This document shows, piece after piece, positions 46,771-52,770 of a DNA stretch of 52,770 nt. This DNA comes from Actinomycetes bacterium. Its GTDB lineage: Bacteria > Actinomycetota > UBA4738 > HRBIN12. The notes below the pieces were generated by a model. It was given only the letters and a program-made list of their open reading frames with translations. It ran no database searches and had not been told where the DNA came from. The stretch's first letter is position 1. Each line of letters begins with the position of its first letter. The stretch is taken from the NCBI GenBank assembly GCA_021155985.1, contig JAJNBA010000008.1, positions 1 to 52,770 on the forward strand, read 5' to 3'. A program made the translations under genes and the position numbers.

Positions 46771-47405
46771 GACGAAGGGCGCGAGTCTAACAATGCGGCC
46801 TCGTCCGGCAGGAGTTTTGTGATCGCATCGCGGCCCAGGACTCCCTCGCGCAGGATGGACGCCGGACCGTGGGCGAGGTCGAGCACGGTGGACGCCGCTC
46901 CCTCCAGCGGGTCGCCCTGGCAGAGGTAGACGGCGACGTCCTGCCCGAACAGCCGATGGAGCTCGTCGCACGTTCGCGCGGGTGGATGGCCGGAGCGGTT
47001 CGCGCTGGTGACGGCGAGCGGCCCCGTCTCGGCGAGCAACGCGAGGGCGAGCGGATGGTGCGGGGCCCGGATACCGATCGTCGCCGGGTCACCTCCCAGA
47101 TCCCACGCCGCGGCGTCCACGGCCCGCGCGAGGACGAGCGTCAGCGGACCGGGCCAGCAGGCGCCGGCGAGCCGCTCCGCGCGATCGTCGAACACAGCGA
47201 CCGATCGAGCCATGTCGATCGTCGCGACCAGGATCGGCAGCTCGAGGTCACGCGGCCGGTGCTTGGCAGCGAACACGCGGGTGGTGGCGGCGCGGTCGTC
47301 CGGACGCGTCCCCAGCCCGTAGATGGTGTCGGTCGGGAAGACGATCAGCTCGCCACGGCGGGCGGCCGCCGCCGCCTCCCCCAACGGTCCTTCGAGAGGT
47401 GTCAC
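46767..47405 (-). CDS. tsaC: L-threonylcarbamoyladenylate synthase (Sua5/YrdC/YwlC)
   Basis: Makes threonylcarbamoyl-AMP for the t6A37 modification of ANN-decoding tRNAs. 212 residues; IVFPTDTIYGLG, KHRPRDLELPILV, WPGPLTLVL and VTSANRSGHP are the family motifs. Only the YrdC domain is present, as in TsaC. GTG overlaps the prmC stop (GTGA). Confidence 0.95.
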   Translation of the reverse strand: MTPLEGPLGEAAAAARRGELIVFPTDTIYGLGTRPDDRAATTRVFAAKHRPRDLELPILVATIDMARSVAVFDDRAERLAGACWPGPLTLVLARAVDAAAWDLGGDPATIGIRAPHHPLALALLAETGPLAVTSANRSGHPPARTCDELHRLFGQDVAVYLCQGDPLEGAASTVLDLAHGPASILREGVLGRDAITKLLPDEAALLDSRPSS

Positions 47406-48238
47406 GGGTGCGGCCGTCGTGCGACGAGGACCCGATCCCGGCCCGTGAGGTCGCGGCGCATGGTGCTCCCCTCGAACCCCTCGCGCGCCGCAGCCTTCGC
47501 CACGACTCCGGCCGCGGTCTCCTCGATCTCCACCGCCACGATCCCACCGGGCGCGAGCCAATCGACGGCCTGGGCGAAAAGTCGCTCGTAGATCTCGATC
47601 CCCCCGAACACCGAGAGGGGTGGCTCCGCCAGCACATCGGCCGGGAGCGTGTCGCGGGCTTCCTCGGCCACGTATGGCGGATTGCCGACGACGGCGTCCA
47701 GCCGCCCGCGGAGATCGGCGGGGAGGGGTTCGAGGAGGTCCCCCTCGAGGACGGTCACCGGGAGACCGAGGGAGAGCGCGTTCTCGCGAGCGAGCTCGAC
47801 CGCCTCGGGCGACAGGTCGGTGGCGAACATCGTCGCCTCGGGCAGTTCGTCCTTGATCGCGAGCGCCACGGCGCCGGACCCGGTGGCGACGTCGACCACC
47901 AGAGGGTCGGCAACCGACGCGAGCTCGTCCATCACCGCCCCGACGAGGATCTCGGTCTCGGGCCTCGGGACGAACACGCCGGGCCGGACCCGCAGCACGA
48001 TGCGGCGGAACCCCTGGTCACCGGTCACGTGCTGGAGCGGCTCCCCCACGCACCGTCGGCAGAGCGCGCGACCGAAGAGCTTCGCCTCCTGCGAGGTCAA
48101 CCCTTCCCGGGCGTAGATGCCCGCTCGATCCGTTCCCAGGACGTGCGACAGGAGCCGCTCGGCTGTGGGAACCGAGCTCTCCACGCCGTGGCGTTCGAGG
48201 TACTCGGCCGCTCGGCGAACCACCTGCGCCGGGCGCAC
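47402..48238 (-). CDS. prmC: Peptide chain release factor N5-glutamine methyltransferase
   Basis: Methylates the Gln of the GGQ motif in RF1/RF2. 278 residues. N-terminal helical domain, then the SAM fold VVDVATGSGAVALAIKDELP and the substrate-binding NPPY (about 186-189). GTG 48238 is chosen: GGAAGGAG stands 4 nt upstream at the end of prfA, and only one base separates it from the prfA stop. ATGs further upstream lie inside a repeat and would add MGQGR repeats. Confidence 0.94.
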   Translation of the reverse strand: MRPAQVVRRAAEYLERHGVESSVPTAERLLSHVLGTDRAGIYAREGLTSQEAKLFGRALCRRCVGEPLQHVTGDQGFRRIVLRVRPGVFVPRPETEILVGAVMDELASVADPLVVDVATGSGAVALAIKDELPEATMFATDLSPEAVELARENALSLGLPVTVLEGDLLEPLPADLRGRLDAVVGNPPYVAEEARDTLPADVLAEPPLSVFGGIEIYERLFAQAVDWLAPGGIVAVEIEETAAGVVAKAAAREGFEGSTMRRDLTGRDRVLVARRPHP

Positions 48239-48239
48239 G

Positions 48240-49433
48240 TCACTCCTTCCCATCCGGCCTTGGCCCATCCGGCCTTGGCCCATCCGGCCTTGGCCCATCC
48301 GGCCCTGGCCCATCCGGCCCTGGCCCGTCCGGCCGCGCGTCGTCCGGTTTCGCATCCCCCGGATCGGCGAGCTGGGCCGCCCGCTCCGAGGCCTGCAGCC
48401 GCTCGGTGAAGGTGTCGAGCTCGTCGCCGCCCGCCAGCACGTTCGCGAGTTGATGCGAGGTGTGACTGATCCGATGGTCGGTGACCCTTCCTTCCGGGAA
48501 GTTGTAGGTACGGATCTTCTCGGACCGTTCGCCGGTTCCCACCATCGAGCGGCGGGCCGCCGCTTCCTTCGCTTGCTGCTCGTCGAGGGCCTTCTGGTAC
48601 AGGCGCGCGCGCAGGTAGCGCATCGCCTTCTCCCGGTTCTGGAGCTGGGACCGCTCCTCCTGGACCTCGACCTTGATCCCCGTCGGCTTGTGCATGATCC
48701 GCACGGCCGAGTCGGTGGTGTTCACGGACTGGCCACCGGGTCCGCTCGACCGGTATACGTCGATGTCCAGGTCCTCCGGTCGGATGTCGACCTCCACCTC
48801 CTCGGCCTCGGGCATCACCGCGATGGTGGCGGTGGATGTGTGGATCCGGCCCTGCGACTCGGTCACGGGAACGCGCTGCACGCGGTGGACTCCCGACTCG
48901 TGCTTCAGCCGGCCGTAGGCGTCGCGTCCGCGGATGCCCAAGACGATCTCCTTGTAGCCACCCATCTCCGCCGGAGCCGACGCGAGCACGTCCGTCTTCC
49001 ATCGGCGTCGGTCCGCGAGGTGCCGGTACATCTCGAACAGATCGCCGGCCCAGAGCGCTGCCTCCTGGCCGCCCGCGCCCGCCCGGATCTCGAGGATCAG
49101 ATCCTTGCCCTCGTTGGGGTCTTTCGGGACGAGCAGCTCTTCGAGCCGGGACCGGAGCGCCTGCGCCCGCTCGGCGACCGCGCGAGCCTCCTCTTCGAAC
49201 GCCTCTGCCATCTCGGCGTCCGTCTCCGCGGCGGCGAGCTCACGTGCTTCCTCGGCGTCCGCCGTCGCCTGCCGGAGCTCTCGGTAGGGCCGGACGATCT
49301 GCTCGAGCTCGGCGAACTGCTGACCCAGCGTGCGCATCCGATCGTGATCGGTCGCCGCTTCGATCGTGGACATCTCGACCAGCACCCGCTCGAAGCGGGC
49401 CTCGATCTCCTTCAGGCGGTCTTCGACGTCCAT
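48240..49433 (-). CDS. prfA: Peptide chain release factor 1 with repeat-encoded C-terminal tail
   Basis: Recognises UAA and UAG stop codons. 397 residues, about 35 longer than usual. The stop-codon anticodon motif is PVT (189-191) and the catalytic [10 protein letters not shown] holds GGQ at 233-235. The normal protein ends near residue 360; the remainder is a [10 protein letters not shown] repeat tail (368-394) encoded by a 15-bp tandem repeat. ATG 49433 lies 45 bp after the DivIVA-like stop, with a hairpin between them. Confidence 0.96.
   Translation of the reverse strand: MDVEDRLKEIEARFERVLVEMSTIEAATDHDRMRTLGQQFAELEQIVRPYRELRQATADAEEARELAAAETDAEMAEAFEEEARAVAERAQALRSRLEELLVPKDPNEGKDLILEIRAGAGGQEAALWAGDLFEMYRHLADRRRWKTDVLASAPAEMGGYKEIVLGIRGRDAYGRLKHESGVHRVQRVPVTESQGRIHTSTATIAVMPEAEEVEVDIRPEDLDIDVYRSSGPGGQSVNTTDSAVRIMHKPTGIKVEVQEERSQLQNREKAMRYLRARLYQKALDEQQAKEAAARRSMVGTGERSEKIRTYNFPEGRVTDHRISHTSHQLANVLAGGDELDTFTERLQASERAAQLADPGDAKPDDARPDGPGPDGPGPDGPRPDGPRPDGPRPDGKE
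48256..48330. repeat. Five tandem 15-bp units in the 3' end of prfA
   Basis: Three identical units ggccttggcccatcc (48256-48300) and two variants (48301-48330), with a partial copy at 48249-48255. Units of 15 bp keep the prfA frame (PDGPR) and would also keep an overlapping MGQGR frame. The last unit sits 18 bp upstream of the prmC start. Confidence 0.95.
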
Positions 49434-49452
49434 GACGCCGACGATTCTCCCA

Positions 49453-49469
49453 GGCGCCCTTGCGGCGCC
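49453..49469. other. Hairpin between divIVA-like gene and prfA
   Basis: GGCGCC-CTTGC-GGCGCC, a 6-bp G/C stem with 5-nt loop in the 45-bp gap. No T-run follows on the minus strand, so it is not a standard terminator; it could tune readthrough into prfA. Confidence 0.3.
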
Positions 49470-49478
49470 CCGGGGCCG

Positions 49479-50267
49479 CTACTCGTCGCGCTCGTCGAAC
49501 TCGAGGTCGATCGCCGTGAGATCGGGGATCTCGATCGACGGGTCCTTGTTGACCCAGAGGTCCTCGTAGCGCGGGTCCAGGGGTGTTTCGCCCTCGTCGC
49601 CTCCCGCCTTCTCATCGCCGCCCACATCGGCCTCGGCGATCGGCTGGACGAGATCGGCGTCCTCCGCCTCGGCCTTGGCCGCCTCCTCGATGGGCCCCAC
49701 GAGGTCCTCGGCGACGGTGAGCAGCTTCGATCGCATCTCCTCCAGCTGTCTGATGAGCTCGCCGCGGCGCTCGGCGAGACCCGCCAGGACCCGGCTCGAT
49801 TCCGTTCGGGCCCGTTCCAGCAGATCCGTTCCCTCCTGCCGAGCTCCCTCTGCGTGCGCCTGGGCGTCGACCCTGATCCGGTCGGCCTCGGTCCTCGCCT
49901 CATCGAGAGCGAGCTCCGACTCCGACCGCGCGTTCTCGAGGATCCGCTCGGCCTCCTGATCCGCCATCTCGATCAACGAGGCGAAGCGCTTCGACAGAAC
50001 TTCGTAGGGATCATCGGCCTCGGATGGCGCAGGTGAAGGCGTCTCCGGCGGAGTCGCGGTCGACGGTTCGCCACGCGCGGCCGCAGAACCGACCTCCAGG
50101 CGGAGCTGGCTCAGCTCCCGTTCCAGGGTCCCCACCTGCTTCGCGATCGACGTGAGGTAGGTACGCACCTGCTGGGGGTCGTAGCCACGGCGAACGGTTG
50201 CGAACTCGCGTCTGCGGATCTGTTCCGCGCTCGGTAGCAGCGGCATGTCCAGGTCGCTGGTCGGCAT
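49479..50267 (-). CDS. DivIVA-domain coiled-coil protein
   Basis: 262 residues. The N-terminal DivIVA domain reads IRRREFATVRRGYDPQQVRTYL (about 18-39), then a Pro/Ser linker (about 65-85) and a long acidic coiled coil (about 90-200) with an acidic C-terminus (YEDLWVNKDPSIEIPDLT). DivIVA proteins (Wag31 in mycobacteria) mark curved membrane and poles for growth or division; this may be a second, specialised member. ATG 50267 has GGGAGG 8 nt upstream. Confidence 0.83.
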   Translation of the reverse strand: MPTSDLDMPLLPSAEQIRRREFATVRRGYDPQQVRTYLTSIAKQVGTLERELSQLRLEVGSAAARGEPSTATPPETPSPAPSEADDPYEVLSKRFASLIEMADQEAERILENARSESELALDEARTEADRIRVDAQAHAEGARQEGTDLLERARTESSRVLAGLAERRGELIRQLEEMRSKLLTVAEDLVGPIEEAAKAEAEDADLVQPIAEADVGGDEKAGGDEGETPLDPRYEDLWVNKDPSIEIPDLTAIDLEFDERDE

Positions 50268-50357
50268 GGGAAAAACCTCCCGGGTCATGGGGACCGCATC
50301 ATCTTCGCGCACGGATCCGCGGATGCAACGACCTCCCCGAACTCGGCCGGGGCTCGG

Positions 50358-51278
50358 CTATCGATCGACCGCGGTCGCCTCCGCCTCTCGGCGGAGCAGC
50401 TCACGGAACGAGGTGACGGCCACCTCGATCTGAGAGGCGTCTGGCTGTTGCGTCGTGATCTTCTGCAGCCAGATCCCGGGCGTCATCAGGATCCTCATGC
50501 CGAGCGACCCCGGATGCTTCGCACCGAGGCGGAGCGCCTCGTACGAGATGGCGGCGATGATCGGGATCGCGATGACCCGCGAGAGGATCCGCCACAACAA
50601 CGCCGGAGTGCCGAACAGGGTGAAGACGAAGATCGTGATGATCATCACGATGATGAGGAAGTTCGTACCGCAGCGGACGTGCTCCTTCGGGTAACGGTCG
50701 ATCGCCTCGGTGTCGAGCTCCTCGCCGTGCTCGTAGGCCGCGATCGTCTTGTGCTCGGCGCCGTGGTACTCGAAGACTCGATGGATGTCCTTGGTCCTGC
50801 CGATGAGGAAGAGATACGCGACGAACAACGCGACGCGGAAGAGCCCCTCGCCGACGAGCGTGAGGATGCCGGCGGACCCGGTGCGGTTCTCGAACCACGC
50901 GAAGAGGGTCGCGGGGCCGATGATGAAGATGCCGACGAACAACGCGAGCGCCAGCACGACCGAGAGGATCACCTGGCGGGGGGTGAGACGCTCCTCCTCG
51001 TCCAGCGACTGATTCGCGGAGATCATCAGCGCACGCATGCCGATCGCGAGCGACTGGCCGAGCACGATGATCCCTCGCAGGAACGGTTTGCCGAGGATCG
51101 GCACTCGGAGCACGATCGAATCGATCTCGTGTGACTCGATGTGGATCGAGGCGTCGGGCTTGCGGACGGCGATGGCCCAGAACCCGGCCCCGCGCATCAT
51201 GACGCCCTCGACGACCGCCTGGCCGCCGTAGAGGTGGGTGCGCGCAGACGCCGGTCGGGGGAGTTCTGCCTCCGCCAC
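50358..51278 (-). CDS. YqhQ-family membrane protein (DUF1385)
   Basis: 306 residues, about five to six helices. The conserved N-terminal signature YGGQAVVEGVMMRG (17-30) and metal-site-like EYHGAEHKTIAAYE with RCGTNFLIIV define the family. Biochemical function unknown. Found next to rpmE/prfA in many Gram-positive genomes. GTG start, 7 bp after the rpmE stop. Confidence 0.92.
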   Translation of the reverse strand: MAEAELPRPASARTHLYGGQAVVEGVMMRGAGFWAIAVRKPDASIHIESHEIDSIVLRVPILGKPFLRGIIVLGQSLAIGMRALMISANQSLDEEERLTPRQVILSVVLALALFVGIFIIGPATLFAWFENRTGSAGILTLVGEGLFRVALFVAYLFLIGRTKDIHRVFEYHGAEHKTIAAYEHGEELDTEAIDRYPKEHVRCGTNFLIIVMIITIFVFTLFGTPALLWRILSRVIAIPIIAAISYEALRLGAKHPGSLGMRILMTPGIWLQKITTQQPDASQIEVAVTSFRELLRREAEATAVDR

Positions 51279-51285
51279 TGGTCGG

Positions 51286-51513
51286 CTAGCCCTGCTGGGC
51301 CTGTTGGGCCGCCTGTGTCTTCGCGTACCGCCGCTGGAAGCGCTCGACCCGGCCGCCGGCGTCCACGAACTTCTGCTTGCCCGTGTAGAAGGGATGGCAG
51401 TTCGAGCACAGCTCGGCCCGGATCTCGCTGACCGTGGAGCGGGTCTGGAACGTGTTGCCGCACGAGCAATGCACGTTCGCGATCTGATAGTCGGGGTGGA
51501 TGCCCTGTTTCAT
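51286..51513 (-). CDS. rpmE: 50S ribosomal protein L31
   Basis: 75 residues: [22 protein letters not shown] and [12 protein letters not shown]. Four Cys (16, 18, 36, 39) show it is the zinc-binding (C+) type. The Gln/Ala C-terminus (QAAQQAQQG) is an extension. AGGAG lies 6 nt before the ATG. Confidence 0.98.
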   Translation of the reverse strand: MKQGIHPDYQIANVHCSCGNTFQTRSTVSEIRAELCSNCHPFYTGKQKFVDAGGRVERFQRRYAKTQAAQQAQQG

Positions 51514-51535
51514 GTCCGTCTCCTCTTCGCACCTC

Positions 51536-51541
51536 CAGGGT
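51536..51541 (-). promoter_or_regulatory. Possible -10 element (TACCCT) of the rpmE operon
   Basis: TACCCT on the minus strand, 22 nt before the rpmE ATG, in the 87-bp gap after rho. The leader would be about 15 nt and contains the ribosome site AGGAG. Confidence 0.35.
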
Positions 51542-51600
51542 AGCCGACGGTGACGACCTCCCGGTCTCTGGCCGTTCCTCCGGCCCGGTCGACGTGCCGG

Positions 51601-52770
51601 CTATCCCCCGGACGGTGCCTTCGCGATCTCCTTGAGGAACTGCTCGTTCGACTTGGTGGCCCTGACCTTGTCGACCAGGAGCTCCAGCGCGGCGCCCACA
51701 TCGAGGGCGTGGAGCACGCGCCGCAGCTTGATCACCAGGGCCAGCTCCTCCGCGGGCATGAGCAGCTCTTCTTTGCGGGTCCCCGAGGCGTCCACGTTGA
51801 TCGCCGGGAAGAGCCGCTTCTCCGACAGTGAACGATCCAGACGGAGCTCCATGTTCCCGGTGCCCTTGAACTCCTCGAAGATGCCGTCGTCCATCCGGGA
51901 TCCGGTCTCGACCAGCGCGCTCGCGATGATCGTGAGGGACCCGCCCTCCTCGATGTTGCGCGCCGCGCCGAAGAACCGACGAGGCGGGTAGAGGGCGCCC
52001 GAGTCGATACCGCCCGACAGGATCTTTCCCGACGAAGGTGCCGCCAGGTTGTAGGCCCGCGCCAGACGGGTGATCGAGTCGAGGATGACCGCGACGTCCT
52101 TGCCCGATTCGGCGAGGCGCCGCGAACGCTCGAGCACCAGCTCGGTGACCTGGATGTGCTGGTCCGTGGGCTTGTCGAACGTGGAGTACACGACCTCGGC
52201 GGCTTCGACCGTCCGTTGCCAGTCCGTGACCTCCTCGGGCCGTTCGTCCACGAGCAGGACGATCACGTGCGTGTCCGGACTCGAGTTGATGATCCCGTTC
52301 GCGATCTGCTTGAGGACGGTGGTCTTCCCCGCCTTGGGCGGCGACACGACCATGCCCCGCTGTCCCTTGCCGATCGGTGCGATCATGTCGATGATCCGCT
52401 CCGTCACGGCCGTCGGACCTGACTCGAGTCGGAACCGTTCGTCGGGGAACAGCGGCGTGAGCTTGTCGAAGTTGCTCCGCTCCTTCGACGCCTCGGGGTC
52501 CATGTCGTTGACCTTCTCGACCTCGAGGAGCGCCCAGTACTTCTCGTTGTCGCGCGGCTGGCGCACCTTGCCGGTCACGACGTCCCCCTTCCGGAGCTGG
52601 TGCTTGCGCACCTGGGACATCGAGACGTAGATGTCGTCGGGGCCCGGCAGGTATCCCGACGTGCGCATGAAGCCGTAGCCGTCGGGGAGCAGGTCGAGGA
52701 TCCCCGAGGCGGAGGGGGCGGTCTTCAGCGCTTCGATGCGCTCCTGCTCCTCCCGCTCCCGGCGCTCCTC
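51601..52770 (-). CDS. rho: Transcription termination factor Rho, C-terminal part (start beyond window)
   Basis: Hexameric RNA helicase that ends transcription. The visible 389 residues start in a charged N-terminal extension (EERREREEQERIEALK), then the RNA-binding cold-shock-like domain (ASGILDLLPDGYGFMRTS), Walker A region SPPKAGKTTVLKQ, Walker B ILDSITRLARAYN and the R-loop GTGNMELRLDRSL. The long charged N-terminal insert is typical of actinobacterial Rho. The start codon lies beyond 52770. Confidence 0.97.
   Translation of the reverse strand, partial: EERREREEQERIEALKTAPSASGILDLLPDGYGFMRTSGYLPGPDDIYVSMSQVRKHQLRKGDVVTGKVRQPRDNEKYWALLEVEKVNDMDPEASKERSNFDKLTPLFPDERFRLESGPTAVTERIIDMIAPIGKGQRGMVVSPPKAGKTTVLKQIANGIINSSPDTHVIVLLVDERPEEVTDWQRTVEAAEVVYSTFDKPTDQHIQVTELVLERSRRLAESGKDVAVILDSITRLARAYNLAAPSSGKILSGGIDSGALYPPRRFFGAARNIEEGGSLTIIASALVETGSRMDDGIFEEFKGTGNMELRLDRSLSEKRLFPAINVDASGTRKEELLMPAEELALVIKLRRVLHALDVGAALELLVDKVRATKSNEQFLKEIAKAPSGG

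Noticed and set aside
48256-48330. Tandem repeat as a CRISPR array
   Set aside because: Units are contiguous 15-mers with no spacers, inside the prfA frame.
48239-48355. prmC starting at upstream ATGs within the repeat (MGQGR repeats)
   Set aside because: A strong Shine-Dalgarno stands 4 nt before GTG 48238, which gives normal PrmC length; the repeat is explained by the prfA tail.
49453-49469. Rho-independent terminator after the DivIVA-like gene
   Set aside because: Stem is short and no T-run follows; kept only as a hairpin.
48117-50036. Long plus-strand open frame (639 codons) opposite prfA and the DivIVA-like gene
   Set aside because: Antisense shadow of GC-rich coding DNA: Arg/Leu/Asp-rich, no family motif, while the minus strand encodes clear RF1.

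Overview
The window is high-GC DNA with very strong G/C at third codon positions, dense genes and no mobile elements. Gene content and order point to an actinobacterium, probably a deep-branching or uncultured one. Two blocks are classically actinobacterial. On the minus strand from 52770 down to about 34514 the order is rho - rpmE - yqhQ - divIVA-like - prfA - prmC - tsaC/sua5 - LMW phosphatase - rpiB - glyA - wecA/MraY-like - atpZ - atpI - atpB-E-F-[H+A]-G-D-C - murA. This resembles the rho-to-murA neighbourhood of Mycobacterium tuberculosis. Another block holds serA, gatCAB, ligA and mnmA, which also lie near each other in mycobacteria. I see no tRNA, rRNA, CRISPR array or insertion sequence, and no gap over 300 bp.

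Layout. 1-1723 (-): a serine-biosynthesis pair, serA (cut by the window edge) and a class V aminotransferase. 1903-6510 (+): an ABC transporter with one large FtsX-type permease and two ATPases. 6533-8279 (-): Rieske ferredoxin, FAD-dependent reductase and a 65-residue protein. 8325-11071 (-): MFS protein and gatB. 11137-12144 (+): EamA permease. 12091-19121 (-): gatA, gatC, folD-like, ligA, UPF0280/ApbE-like, NTF2-like, mnmA. 19194-20963 (+): fused pabB-pabC. 20960-23323 (-): two small Cys-rich proteins, enoyl-CoA hydratase, NAD(P)-binding protein. 23389-24744 (+): APH-type phosphotransferase and a Fur-family regulator. 24751-25647 (-): nickel/cobalt permease. 25735-35782 (-): a tightly coupled cluster from murA through two intramembrane proteases, SCP2 protein(s), a zinc dehydrogenase, MeaB GTPase and a B12-dependent acyl-CoA mutase. 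35826-43072 (-): F1Fo ATP synthase. 43222-52770 (-): cell-wall, translation and rho genes.

The most unusual object is the ATP synthase. The delta (OSCP-like) and alpha subunits form one uninterrupted 725-codon reading frame. It lacks the last residues of delta and the first 25-30 residues of alpha, the part of alpha that normally docks delta, and it carries an acidic C-terminal tail. Other points worth attention: a perfect TGTGA-N6-TCACA (CRP-type) palindrome upstream of the atp promoter; related TGCAA-N5-TGCWA boxes at the Fur-family gene and the nickel permease beside it, suggesting a Nur-like nickel switch; a mutase annotated by homology as methylmalonyl-CoA mutase but carrying the Phe/Gln pair of isobutyryl-CoA mutase; a FolD homologue with all three catalytic signature residues changed; MurA with Asp in place of the catalytic Cys; a 15-bp minisatellite in the end of prfA abutting the prmC start; and many start codons only 6-8 nt after a TANNNT -10 element, i.e. 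leaderless transcripts.

Starts were chosen from Shine-Dalgarno spacing, stop/start overlaps (ATGA, GTGA, TGATG) and family length. All functions are homology judgements made by eye from the sequence.
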